From contig CAJURI010000072.1 in assembly GCA_910588795.1 (NCBI GenBank), positions 1 to 11,050 of the forward strand: a stretch of 11,050 bases of DNA, in the 5' to 3' direction. This document shows positions 1-8,032 of this stretch, in pieces; the first letter of the stretch is position 1; each line of letters starts with the position of its first letter. The notes beneath the pieces are model-generated. The model searched no databases and was not told the DNA's origin. It saw only the letters and a list, made by a program, of their open reading frames with translations. The translations under genes were made by a program, and so were the position numbers. The DNA is from an uncultured Duncaniella sp. GTDB taxonomy: Bacteria > Bacteroidota > Bacteroidia > Bacteroidales > Muribaculaceae.

Positions 1-19
1 TTTTCTATGGTGTGAAAAC

Positions 20-49
20 TTGTTTAAAGAAAATAAAGATGTATCTTTG
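20..49 (+). promoter_or_regulatory. Promoter of the MarC-family gene
   Basis: TATCTTTG at 42-49 matches the Bacteroidetes -7 element TAnnTTTG, and TTG at 20-22 fits the -33 element, with 19 bp between them. Transcription would begin near 53-56, shortly before the ATG at 74. The open frame can be extended upstream to a TTG at 20, but that codon lies in the -33 element and would not be transcribed, so the promoter settles the start at 74. Confidence 0.65.
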
Positions 50-73
50 CGGGTACGTAAATCTGACATTACC

Positions 74-721
74 ATGGATAATCTACCTTTTGCTTTCATC
101 TGCCTCACATCATTTTTCACTCTTGCCAATCCTCTCGGCACAATGCCGGTGTTCCTGTCGATGACCAAGGATCTCGACAACACCCAGCGCACAGCCATAG
201 CCAAGAGGGCAACCATCATATCGTTCGTTATTCTGATGTGCTTCACCGTGTGCGGGCAGGTGCTGTTCACCCTTTTCGGAATATCTACCAACGGTTTCCG
301 CATTGCGGCCGGTTTCGTTATATTCAAGATAGGTTTTGACATGCTCCAGGCGAAGTATTCCCATGTGAAGCTTAATGATGAGGAGGCCAAGGTGTATGCC
401 AACGATATATCCATTACTCCGCTTGCCATACCGATGCTGTGTGGCCCGGGGGCGATAGCCAACGGAATTATGCTTATGGATGACTCCACCTCCCTTACCA
501 TGCAGGGCATTCTTATAGGATCTATCGCGATCATATACCTGTTGACCTATGTGATACTCAGTGCGTCTACCCGTCTTGTGAAGTTGCTCGGTGACACGGG
601 CATCAATGTGATGATGCGTCTGATGGGCCTCATTCTTACCGTGATAGCCGTGGAGTGCTTCGTGGGTGGTGTGAAGCCTATACTCACAGAGATCATACAG
701 GCCGGCAACGGGCTGGGCTGA
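74..721 (+). CDS. MarC family integral membrane protein (UPF0056)
   Basis: A 215-residue inner-membrane protein of the MarC family (annotated in databases as 'NAAT transporter family'). The biochemical role of the family is poorly established; the early link of E. coli MarC to multiple antibiotic resistance was not upheld. Six hydrophobic segments are visible at about residues 5-28, 46-69, 74-92, 112-134, 144-164 and 182-202. Family hallmarks are NPLGTMP (19-25) in the first segment and PLAIPMLCGPGAI (116-128) in the fourth. A charged loop (about 93-110) separates the two three-helix halves. Length is normal for the family. The start at ATG 74 is chosen because the upstream extension runs into the promoter; no Shine-Dalgarno is seen. 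It is followed by 157 bp and then the SusC gene on the same strand, which has its own -7 element, so the two are probably separate units. Confidence 0.93.
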   Translation: MDNLPFAFICLTSFFTLANPLGTMPVFLSMTKDLDNTQRTAIAKRATIISFVILMCFTVCGQVLFTLFGISTNGFRIAAGFVIFKIGFDMLQAKYSHVKLNDEEAKVYANDISITPLAIPMLCGPGAIANGIMLMDDSTSLTMQGILIGSIAIIYLLTYVILSASTRLVKLLGDTGINVMMRLMGLILTVIAVECFVGGVKPILTEIIQAGNGLG

Positions 722-796
722 CATAGAGGCAGTATTGCCGCGTAAGTGTCTGCCGGGGATGAAAATGGTGACAAATCAACATAAATTCAGGTAATA

Positions 797-825
797 ATAG
801 CTGATTTTATAATAAAATCAGCTAT
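797..825. repeat. Perfect 29-bp palindrome upstream of the SusC gene
   Basis: Left arm ATAGCTGATTTTAT (797-810) and right arm ATAAAATCAGCTAT (812-825) are exact reverse complements around a single central A (811). The right arm overlaps the first three bases of the TATATTTG promoter element (823-830), and the palindrome fills the interval between the expected -33 and -7 sites. That placement suits a dimeric repressor or activator site. As RNA it could also form a hairpin terminating MarC transcription, but the tail after 825 is not a U-run, so I favour an operator. Function is inferred only from symmetry and position. Confidence 0.8.
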
Positions 826-830
826 ATTTG
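823..830 (+). promoter_or_regulatory. Probable -7 element of the SusC/SusD operon
   Basis: TATATTTG fits the Bacteroidetes TAnnTTTG consensus. No good TTTG is visible about 20 bp upstream, where the left arm of the palindrome lies; a weak -33 element is common in promoters that need an activator. The predicted transcript start, near 835-838, leaves a leader of about 40 nt before ATG 879. Confidence 0.5.
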
Positions 831-878
831 CCATTATTAAATCTGCAGGTCGTTGAGCAATGTCCTGCATGTCATATT

Positions 879-3800
879 ATGCAATTCAGAATTAATATTT
901 TATTGACACTCTTTGCAGTGTTTGCAATGGGTAGTAATAATGCTGTGGCTCAGGATATAACGGTTAGTGGGACGGTGGTGTATGCGTCCGACCACGAGCC
1001 TTTGGCCGGAGCATACGTGGTGCCTGTGGGGGGCGGCCAGGGTGTCTGCACCGATGCTGACGGCTCATTTGTCCTCACAGTGCCTGCTTCAGTCAGAAGA
1101 ATCAATGTGAGTTATGTGGGGCTTGCGCCAAAGCTTATAGAGGTCATGCCTGATGCTCCTGTCACTATACCGCTCACAGTGTCCAGCGCAATGCTTGATG
1201 AGGTGGTGGTGGCGGCTTTCGGAGAGAAGCGCGACCGCAAGGGACTGGGGTATGCTGTCCAGGACTTGAAAAGTGAGGACCTCAACACTATGGGTACGAC
1301 ATCGCTAACTGACGCCATGATGGGCAAGCTTTCCGGAGTGCAGATACGTCCGTCATCGGGCGCACCCGGAGCGTCGAGCAATATCACGATACGCGGTGTG
1401 AGATCTTTCTCCGACAATAATTCTCCTCTGTATGTGATCGACGGTATGCCTGTGGAGTCGACTCCTGACGTGGTGCAGTCATCGACCAGCATGGTGAGGA
1501 ATGCCTCGTATGCCGACAGATCGATAGATATCAATCCCGATGACATAGAATCGATAAGTGTGCTCAAAGGGCAGGCGGCTGCCGCTCTTTACGGCATACG
1601 CGCTTCCAACGGGGTAATAGTCATAACCACCAAGCGCGGACGCCGCAGCTATTCGTCAAAGCCTATAATAAGTGTGTCGACCGATATGGCCGCGGTCAGG
1701 GTTTCACGCCGGTTTCACAGGCAGGAGATATACGCCCAGGGTAGCAAGGGCGCGTACAACCCCACTTCCACCACATCATGGGGACCGAAGATATCCGATC
1801 TGCCTGATGATGCCAATTATGGCGGTAACACCGACAATACTTACACCAGGGAGTATGGACTTCACCCCGGGATGTATTACAGCACCAAGAGGGCTCAGGC
1901 CGGTCTTGACGGCTGGACTTATCCGGCCGTGTATGACAATGCGGGAGAATTCCTGTCAGGCGGGTTCACGGAGAATGCCAATTTCTCGATATCCCAGCGG
2001 ATCGAGCGTGTGTCGTATGCCTTCGGGCTTAACAACTCACATCAGTCGGGTGTGGTGAAAAGCACCAGCCTCGACCGGTGGGGAGCACGCGGTGCTCTGG
2101 ACTGGGAGTTCGGTCCGGAGTGGGGCATGGGATTTACAGCTAACTATGTCCGTACAAGCATAAGTTCGGCTCCGGAAGCCAATTCGGGAATCACTAACAT
2201 AGTGTATTCGGCTCCTGCTGAATATGATCTTAAGGGGATACCTTCGTCTCAGCCGGGGAACCCTTCGACTCAGGTGTCGTTCAACTCAAACTTCAACAAT
2301 CCTTACTGGTGGTCGGAGAATAATGCCTACAGGCAGTTGACACAGCGGTTCATAGGCAACGCGTATGCCGAATACCGTCCCTCGGGGTTACGCGGAAGCG
2401 GCATTGATCTTGTGATAAAGGAGCAGTTAGGAGTTGACGCCTATACTTCGCGTTACAATAACATACAGGAACTTGGCTCGAAAGGAAATGTCACCGGTTA
2501 TGTGGAGAACCGTAGTTATACACGTCAGGTGTTCAATAATCTTCTTACAGCCAATCTAAACGTGCGTTTCGGCCATGACATGGAATGGGAGGCTGGCCTG
2601 CTTGCCGGAAGTGAGATCAATAATGACAAACTTACTTCATCGGTCTATGCGGGATCGGGACTGACATTTTTCGGACGTCCGGTCATAGACAACTGTTCGG
2701 CTGTCACCACAGCGTCGGAGTCGCCGTCGCAGCAGCGCACGGTGGGGCTGTTCTTCAATGCCACGGCGTCGTGGCGCGACATGCTCTTCCTTAATGTCAC
2801 CGGCCGTAACGACTGGGTTTCGTCCATGCCGCGCGGACACCGCTCTTTCTTCTATCCTTCCGTGTCAATGGCATGGGTGTTCACTGACATCGGTGCGTTG
2901 AAGGGGAACAGGACGCTGACGTTCGGTAAGGTAAGGGTTTCGTATGCCGAGGTGGGCGAGGCTGCCAATTATGTCGACAATTTTGCCTACATACCCGTAT
3001 ACGGCGGCGGTTTCTATCGCAACAATCCGCTCAACTATCCTATAAAGGGGGTTAATTCGTATGTCCCGTATCCCCGCGAATATGATCCTGATCTCAGGCC
3101 GCAGACAACTAAGAACTGGGAGCTCGGAACTGATTTCCGCTTTTTTGATGATCGTGTGAGGCTCAATTACACATACTCCTATCAGGATGTGTGTGACCAG
3201 ATATTCCAGGTGCCGATGGATGGGGCCACCGGTTATCAGAGTGTAATGACCAACGGCGGCCGTATAACTACCAATACCCATGAGGTGGACATGTCGCTGC
3301 TTGCCTATTCCACCCGCGATCTGTCAGTCGACATTGGTGTCAACTGGACCAGATACAAGTCAAAGGTAAGGGAGCTGGCTCCGGGTGTGGATAATGTCAT
3401 GCTCGGAGGATTTACGGAGCCTCAGGTGAGGGCCGCCATAGGCTATGGCTATCCCGTGATTTACGGCAACTCCGTCAAGCGTGACGAAGCGACTGGCCTC
3501 ATGCTGCTCAATGCCAACGGGACGCCGGTGACCAACGGTGCTCCCTCCGTCATTGGTGACTGCACCCCTGATTTCACCATGGGATGGAGCACTGATATAC
3601 GTTACAGAAGGCTAAGGCTGTCCACCACATGGAGCTGGCAGAAAGGTGGACAGATGTATCACGGCACTCTCGGTGTGATGCGGCGTGACGGTGTCACGGC
3701 CGACACTTCCGACCGAGGTCCGGTCCATGTCAGCGGACTGGACGTCAGCTCTCTTGAACCGGTGGAGTATGATGTGGACCGCCAGACATGGAATAACGCT

Positions 3801-4061
3801 TACTACAGTGTCTCTGAAAACTATGTTGTCGATGCCGACTGCATCAAGCTGCGCGATATCACGTTGTCTTATCAGTTACCACGTATCGGAATGTTCGATA
3901 TAGGGGTGTACGGATTTGCCCGTAATGTTCTCGTGTGGGCTCGCATGCCGTATTTCGATCCGGAATCCTCGTTGGGCAATAATAATGCCGGGGGTTATTT
4001 CGAACGTTACTCGCTGCCTTCCACAGCATCTTTCGGAGGAGGTCTGAAACTTACGTTTTAA
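879..4061 (+). CDS. SusC/RagA family TonB-linked outer-membrane transporter
   Basis: A 1060-residue TonB-dependent beta-barrel importer. Residues 1-25 form a signal peptide ending AVAQ. Residues 26 to about 105 are a carboxypeptidase-regulatory-like beta-sandwich (DITVSGTVV, then TDADGSFVL). A TonB-box-like LDEVVVAAFG follows at 106-115, then the plug domain (about 120-255) with the SusC signatures SPLYVIDGMPV and ESISVLKG...ALYGIRASNGVIVITTKRG. The rest is barrel, ending in LKLTF with the terminal aromatic residue typical of barrel proteins. There is no STN domain before the sandwich, so it should not signal to an anti-sigma factor. ATG 879 is chosen because it begins the signal peptide; the in-frame TTG at 828 is part of the promoter. 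The SusD-like partner begins 1 nt after the stop. The reading frame is intact and full length. The substrate cannot be read from sequence. Confidence 0.95.
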   Translation: MQFRINILLTLFAVFAMGSNNAVAQDITVSGTVVYASDHEPLAGAYVVPVGGGQGVCTDADGSFVLTVPASVRRINVSYVGLAPKLIEVMPDAPVTIPLTVSSAMLDEVVVAAFGEKRDRKGLGYAVQDLKSEDLNTMGTTSLTDAMMGKLSGVQIRPSSGAPGASSNITIRGVRSFSDNNSPLYVIDGMPVESTPDVVQSSTSMVRNASYADRSIDINPDDIESISVLKGQAAAALYGIRASNGVIVITTKRGRRSYSSKPIISVSTDMAAVRVSRRFHRQEIYAQGSKGAYNPTSTTSWGPKISDLPDDANYGGNTDNTYTREYGLHPGMYYSTKRAQAGLDGWTYPAVYDNAGEFLSGGFTENANFSISQRIERVSYAFGLNNSHQSGVVKSTSLDRWGARGALDWEFGPEWGMGFTANYVRTSISSAPEANSGITNIVYSAPAEYDLKGIPSSQPGNPSTQVSFNSNFNNPYWWSENNAYRQLTQRFIGNAYAEYRPSGLRGSGIDLVIKEQLGVDAYTSRYNNIQELGSKGNVTGYVENRSYTRQVFNNLLTANLNVRFGHDMEWEAGLLAGSEINNDKLTSSVYAGSGLTFFGRPVIDNCSAVTTASESPSQQRTVGLFFNATASWRDMLFLNVTGRNDWVSSMPRGHRSFFYPSVSMAWVFTDIGALKGNRTLTFGKVRVSYAEVGEAANYVDNFAYIPVYGGGFYRNNPLNYPIKGVNSYVPYPREYDPDLRPQTTKNWELGTDFRFFDDRVRLNYTYSYQDVCDQIFQVPMDGATGYQSVMTNGGRITTNTHEVDMSLLAYSTRDLSVDIGVNWTRYKSKVRELAPGVDNVMLGGFTEPQVRAAIGYGYPVIYGNSVKRDEATGLMLLNANGTPVTNGAPSVIGDCTPDFTMGWSTDIRYRRLRLSTTWSWQKGGQMYHGTLGVMRRDGVTADTSDRGPVHVSGLDVSSLEPVEYDVDRQTWNNAYYSVSENYVVDADCIKLRDITLSYQLPRIGMFDIGVYGFARNVLVWARMPYFDPESSLGNNNAGGYFERYSLPSTASFGGGLKLTF

Positions 4062-4062
4062 T

Positions 4063-5598
4063 ATGATGAAACGATTTAAGATATTATCAGCATTAGCGGC
4101 AGTGCTGCTCTCGGCATGTACTGAGGATGAAATGGACCGCATAAATGCCGGATACAGCTATCCGGATCTCAGTAGCCTGAACGGTAGGTTCATGATAACC
4201 GATGCAATTGTCTCTACGGGCTTCTCGGCCTCGAGCGGTGACTATGCCTATTTTTCGTCGGTATATTGCGAACAGACGTTCGGAACCGGCAACCGGGAGA
4301 TGGCTCAGGCCGAGCTGCGCCAGCTGTCCATTGTGTCAGGATCAGCCACGTTCAATAATGTGTGGAATAATGTGTACGGCAATCTGCTGAACATAAAGTA
4401 CATAATTGACAAGTGCGGCAGCGGGGGCACGAATGACGGCCAAAAGGACCTTCTTGGCATGGCCCAGGTGCTTGCCGCTGTCAATTGGGGTATACTTACG
4501 GATATGCACGGAGACATACCTTGTTCGCAGGCTCTACGCGGGAGTGCTCTTATGCAGCCGGAGCTTGACAGACAGGAATCGGTGTATGGCCATATTTTTG
4601 CTCTGCTCGACAATGCTATAGACAATCTTTCGGAGGCAAAGGCACGTGGCATGAAAAATGTCGGGAACCAGGATCTTCTGTACGGCAATGACAATGGCAA
4701 ATGGCTTGCGGCCGCACATGCCGTGAAGGCGCGCTATAAGCTGCATATGATGAAGAGGGACCCTGAAGCGGCCGCTGAGGCTCTGACTGAGGCACAGGCT
4801 GCCATAGACTCCGGATTTGACGGGATGACACTTGACATATACGAAGGCACGGCATCTTCGATGTCTCCGTGGGCGGCATTCCAGCAGAGCCGCACTTCAG
4901 TGGCCTGCTCCACGACGGTACAGTCTCTGCTCAGGCAGCGTAACGACCCGCGTGAGGATATATACATATATTATTATACTGACCGTGTTGCCGGTGTCGA
5001 TCCGTCGGATCCTCCGGTCTGCGCTGCATCCGGCGACGGATCTGCCGCCGGCTTGTCATCGCCGCGTTCTCTCAGCTCGCCGAAGTGGCTGTCGTTCAGC
5101 ACTGACGGCTCTTCGCTGATGTATCCAGCGGTACCGACTGATATAGTGCCGCTGTCCGAAACATTTTTCATAATGGCTGAGCTGCAGGCGCGCGGCGGCA
5201 CGGACTGCACTGAAGCGCTTACTGCGGCCATAGCCTCTTCATTCAGGGATATGAGCCGGTTCGGAGACATCGGTGTCCAGGCGTCCGATTACATGGCATC
5301 AATCTCTGCGAGGGTGGAAGAGAATGCCTTGGGTGAAGTGATGGTGCAGAAATATCTGTCACAGTGCCGTGACGGGCAGGTGGAGACATTCAATGACATA
5401 CGCCGCTGCAAGGCTCTCGGAGAGGAACATGTGAAACTTACCAATCCGTGTAACCTTGACGGATCGGCTCCCCGCTTCCCGCTGCGCATGCCTTACGGCA
5501 ATTCAGGTGTATCGTCCAATCCGAATGTGCGCAAGGCCTATGGCGACGGGCTTTATATCTTTACGGAGCCTGTGTGGATCTACGGTGGCGAGAGGTAG
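4063..5598 (+). CDS. SusD-like surface lipoprotein, SusD_2-type
   Basis: A 511-residue nutrient-binding lipoprotein that should cap the preceding SusC barrel at the outer surface. The signal peptide ends in lipobox LSAC with lipidated Cys19. The following TEDEMD is acidic, as in Bacteroidetes lipoprotein export signals. The helical body has features of the SusD-like_2 subfamily rather than classical SusD: TDMHGDIPCSQAL (about 146-158), a VYGHIFALLDNAIDNL helix (174-189) and NDNGKWLAAAHAVKARYKL (about 209-227). The C-terminus carries FTEPVWIYGG. It starts 1 nt after the SusC stop; ATG at 4066 is an equally possible start one codon later. A perfect GGAGGAGG occurs at 4035-4042, but 20 nt upstream of the ATG, so it is probably only SusC coding sequence. 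Ligand unknown: the family binds glycans, peptides and other nutrients. Confidence 0.92.
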   Translation: MMKRFKILSALAAVLLSACTEDEMDRINAGYSYPDLSSLNGRFMITDAIVSTGFSASSGDYAYFSSVYCEQTFGTGNREMAQAELRQLSIVSGSATFNNVWNNVYGNLLNIKYIIDKCGSGGTNDGQKDLLGMAQVLAAVNWGILTDMHGDIPCSQALRGSALMQPELDRQESVYGHIFALLDNAIDNLSEAKARGMKNVGNQDLLYGNDNGKWLAAAHAVKARYKLHMMKRDPEAAAEALTEAQAAIDSGFDGMTLDIYEGTASSMSPWAAFQQSRTSVACSTTVQSLLRQRNDPREDIYIYYYTDRVAGVDPSDPPVCAASGDGSAAGLSSPRSLSSPKWLSFSTDGSSLMYPAVPTDIVPLSETFFIMAELQARGGTDCTEALTAAIASSFRDMSRFGDIGVQASDYMASISARVEENALGEVMVQKYLSQCRDGQVETFNDIRRCKALGEEHVKLTNPCNLDGSAPRFPLRMPYGNSGVSSNPNVRKAYGDGLYIFTEPVWIYGGER

Positions 5599-5601
5599 GA
5601 T

Positions 5602-6138
5602 TTATTTTACAAGTTGCATTCCGCGGAGGATAGCGTCCTTGTTGACCGGCAGCAGGTGGTGGTGACGCTCCGGAAGTGTCTTTTTCAATCCGCGCATCAC
5701 AGCGTCGACACTTACGAGCGGCTTCAGTTTCAGGAGTGCCCCGAGAAGTACCATATTGTAGCTTTTGGCTGATGCGAGTTCAAATGTCGCTTCCATGGCG
5801 TCGACGGGCACGATGTTGATGTCCGTGCGTGTGGGGGCATGGTGTATGCTGTAGGGGTCGTATATGAGGGTCCCTCCGGGTTTCACCTTGCTTTCAAACT
5901 TATCAAGGCTCTGCTGGTTGAGTATCACCGCAGTGTCATAGCGGTTGAGCACCGGGCTTGAAATAGGTTTGTCGGAGATTATCACAGTGACGTTGGCGGT
6001 GCCTCCGCGCTGTTCGGGGCCGTATGAAGGCATCCATGTGACCTCAAGGTCGTCCATAAGCCCGGCATAGGCGAGTATCTTGCCCATCGACAGGACACCC
6101 TGGCCGCCGAATCCGGCTATAATGATTTCTTCTTTCAT
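5602..6138 (-). CDS. 2-oxoacid:ferredoxin oxidoreductase, gamma subunit
   Basis: A 178-residue gamma subunit of a four-subunit 2-oxoacid:ferredoxin oxidoreductase, which in the family contributes to CoA handling and assembly. Visible hallmarks are the N-terminal IIIAGFGGQGVLSMGKIL (6-22) and PSYGPEQRGGTANV (37-50). It is the last gene of the operon: its ATG lies 3 nt after the beta-subunit stop. Its own stop is 3 bp from the stop of the convergent SusD gene, so termination must occur inside, or read through, the opposing gene. Length is typical for a free gamma subunit; in some relatives this domain is fused to alpha. Confidence 0.93.
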   Translation of the reverse strand: MKEEIIIAGFGGQGVLSMGKILAYAGLMDDLEVTWMPSYGPEQRGGTANVTVIISDKPISSPVLNRYDTAVILNQQSLDKFESKVKPGGTLIYDPYSIHHAPTRTDINIVPVDAMEATFELASAKSYNMVLLGALLKLKPLVSVDAVMRGLKKTLPERHHHLLPVNKDAILRGMQLVK

Positions 6139-6141
6139 AGC

Positions 6142-6903
6142 TTATTCGTTTTTCAGGTCACCGAGCGGATAGTGCTCAAACATGTTCTCCTCCATCCATT
6201 TGTTGGCTTTCTCCGGTGTCATTTTCCATCCTGACACGCACGTGGACACGATCTCGACAACAGACGTGCCTTTCCCCTGCATGGAGTTCTCGAATGCCTG
6301 CCGTATGGCCTTCTTGGCTTTCCTTACAGCCGGTGCCGTGTGCACGCTCTGGCGTGTCACATAGCATGTGCCCGGCAGCTGGGCGAGCAGCGAGGTGATG
6401 TTGAGAGGATAGCCGTTGATGTCTATGCGCCGGCCGTAGGGTGTTGTGGCTGTGACCATCCCTTCAAGTGTGGTGGGAGCCATCTGTCCTCCGGTCATGC
6501 CGTATATGCCGTTGTTGATGAATATTATGGCGATGTTCTCGCCACGGTTGGCGGCATGTATGGTCTCGGCAGTGCCTATCGCTGCAAGGTCGCCGTCGCC
6601 CTGGTAAGTGAACACCAGGCGTGAAGGGTTGAGCCTCTTCACTGCTGTAGCGATTGCCGGGGCGCGTCCGTGGGCGGCCTCTATCCAGTCGACATCGATA
6701 TAGTTGTATGCCATCACCGCACATCCCACCGGGGCTATCGCTATGGCGATGTGCTCGGCACCCATTTCATCTATCACCTCGGCCACTAATTTGTGGACCA
6801 CTCCGTGGGAGCATCCGGGGCAATAGTGCATAGTATTGTCGTTGAGCAGCCGCGGTTTGGCGGCTACTATATTGCAAGGCTGCTTGATTTCTTCCGGTGT
6901 CAT
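6142..6903 (-). CDS. 2-oxoacid:ferredoxin oxidoreductase, beta (TPP-binding) subunit
   Basis: A 253-residue subunit that binds thiamine pyrophosphate. The TPP motif is seen as GDGDLAAIG at 102-110 followed by the NN pair at 130-131. CPGC (28-31), HGRAPA (78-83) and NGIYGMTGGQ (131-140) are also typical of the family. With alpha it forms the active site that decarboxylates a 2-oxoacid and passes electrons to ferredoxin. Its ATG overlaps the TGA of alpha by 4 nt (ATGA), which indicates translational coupling, and gamma follows after 3 nt. The subunit lacks the extra C-terminal extension of large fused pyruvate:ferredoxin oxidoreductases. Substrate (2-oxoglutarate, branched-chain or aryl 2-oxoacid) cannot be decided from the sequence. 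Confidence 0.95.
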   Translation of the reverse strand: MTPEEIKQPCNIVAAKPRLLNDNTMHYCPGCSHGVVHKLVAEVIDEMGAEHIAIAIAPVGCAVMAYNYIDVDWIEAAHGRAPAIATAVKRLNPSRLVFTYQGDGDLAAIGTAETIHAANRGENIAIIFINNGIYGMTGGQMAPTTLEGMVTATTPYGRRIDINGYPLNITSLLAQLPGTCYVTRQSVHTAPAVRKAKKAIRQAFENSMQGKGTSVVEIVSTCVSGWKMTPEKANKWMEENMFEHYPLGDLKNE

Positions 6904-7982
6904 AGCTCAAACTTTTCTTTAAGTGCGACGAGTACCTCGTCGGGGTCCATGACTATGCCCCCCATGCGTCCGAAGTGGTGTACGCTGCGGGGTTCTTCAA
7001 GGCTTAGACGAACATCCTCGATCATCTGTCCGGCATTTAGTTCTACAACGAGGATCCCTTTCATGCGTTTGCTCAGACGTTTTACCGCTTCGGTGGGGAA
7101 CGGCCACAGTGTTATGGGGCGCAGGAGTCCAACCTTGATCCCTTGTGCGCGGGCATCCTCCATGGCTTTCTGGCATATGCGGGCAACGCATCCGAACGCC
7201 ACCATAAGGTATTCGGCGTCCTCGGTCTCATGCTCTTCCCAGCGAGGCTCGAACTCCTCGATGCGGCTGTATTTCTCCTGAAGGTGCAGGTTGTGTTTCT
7301 CCATCTCCTGAGGCACGAGCTCAAGGGTGGTCATGATGTTGGGTTTGCGTGATTCGGGACAGCCGGTCACGGCCCACGGGCATTCGCGTGCTATCTCTTC
7401 GTCGGTGCGGCGCGGACGCGGTGCCGGGAGCTTCACACGTTCCATCATCTGTCCTACCACGCCGTCGGCAAGCATCATCACCGGGTTGCGGTATTTGTAG
7501 GCGAGGTCGAAGCCGAGCCCTACAAAGTCAGCCATCTCCTGTACGGATGCCGGGGCGAGGACTATGAGGTGGTAGTCACCGTGTCCGCCACCTTTGGTGG
7601 CCTGGAAATAGTCGCTCTGCGATGGCTGTATTGTGCCGAGTCCGGGCCCTCCGCGCATGCAGTTTATGATGAGTGCGGGGAGCTCTCCGGCCGCTATATA
7701 GGATATGCCTTCCTGCTTCAGGCTTATGCCCGGGCTGGACGATGAGGTCATGCAGGCTTTACCGGTGGCGGCTCCGCCGTACACCATATTTATAGCCGCT
7801 ACTTCGCTCTCTGCCTGAAGCACCACCATGCCAGTGGTGTCCCATGGCATGATTTCTTCGAGGGTCTCGAGAATTTCGCTCTGAGGCGTGATAGGATAGC
7901 CGAAATAGCCGTCCACGCCGTAGCGCACGGCGGCATGGGCTATTGCCTCATTGCCTTTCATTAATGTTACTTCTTCTTCCAT
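6900..7982 (-). CDS. vorB: 2-oxoacid:ferredoxin oxidoreductase, alpha subunit (VorB type)
   Basis: A 360-residue alpha subunit holding the pyrimidine-binding and C-terminal transketolase-like domains. Motifs: GYFGYPITPQSE (25-36), LQAESEVAAINMVYGGAATG (55-74), MTSSSSPGISLKQEGISY (78-95) and RGGPGLGT (110-117). The C-terminal domain has GLLRPITLWPFP and ILVVELNAGQM. Such proteins in Bacteroidetes are usually named VorB (3-methyl-2-oxobutanoate) or KorA (2-oxoglutarate); specificity is not proven by sequence. The start at 7982 gives the N-terminus I recall for Bacteroides homologues (M-x-EEV-x-LMKGNEA). A second in-frame ATG at 7961 has GAAGAAGAAG about 10 nt upstream and is the alternative, because the 50-nt spacer before 7982 has no Shine-Dalgarno. 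The stop overlaps the beta start by 4 nt. Confidence 0.94.
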   Translation of the reverse strand: MEEEVTLMKGNEAIAHAAVRYGVDGYFGYPITPQSEILETLEEIMPWDTTGMVVLQAESEVAAINMVYGGAATGKACMTSSSSPGISLKQEGISYIAAGELPALIINCMRGGPGLGTIQPSQSDYFQATKGGGHGDYHLIVLAPASVQEMADFVGLGFDLAYKYRNPVMMLADGVVGQMMERVKLPAPRPRRTDEEIARECPWAVTGCPESRKPNIMTTLELVPQEMEKHNLHLQEKYSRIEEFEPRWEEHETEDAEYLMVAFGCVARICQKAMEDARAQGIKVGLLRPITLWPFPTEAVKRLSKRMKGILVVELNAGQMIEDVRLSLEEPRSVHHFGRMGGIVMDPDEVLVALKEKFEL

Positions 7983-8032
7983 ATCTTGTGTATGGGGGGA
8001 TTGGATGTGAGGGGATAGGGGGGGAGGGAGAT
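7983..8032. other. C-rich operon spacer; G-quadruplex motif on the + strand
   Basis: Read in the direction of transcription (- strand), the 50 nt between the ferredoxin stop and the alpha ATG contain 27 C and a single G. On the + strand this gives G-runs at 7994-7999, 8011-8014, 8018-8024 and 8026-8028; the block 8011-8028 satisfies the simple four-run G-quadruplex pattern. Possible roles are a Rho loading site, a translation control region, or a template-strand quadruplex that slows polymerase. None is demonstrated. Confidence 0.75.

Noticed and set aside
110..724. Long open frame antisense to the MarC-family gene (204 codons)
   Set aside because: It is a His/Gly/Arg-rich frame lying wholly opposite a recognisable membrane protein, with no family features; it is a codon-use shadow.
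728..765. Weak hairpins after the MarC-family stop (GGCA/TGCC and GGCAG/CTGCC)
   Set aside because: Stems are only 4-5 bp and there is no U-rich tail; the stronger structure in this gap is the palindrome at 797-825.
4035..4042. GGAGGAGG as the Shine-Dalgarno of the SusD-like gene
   Set aside because: It is 20 nt from the ATG, too far for normal pairing, and encodes the conserved end of the SusC barrel.
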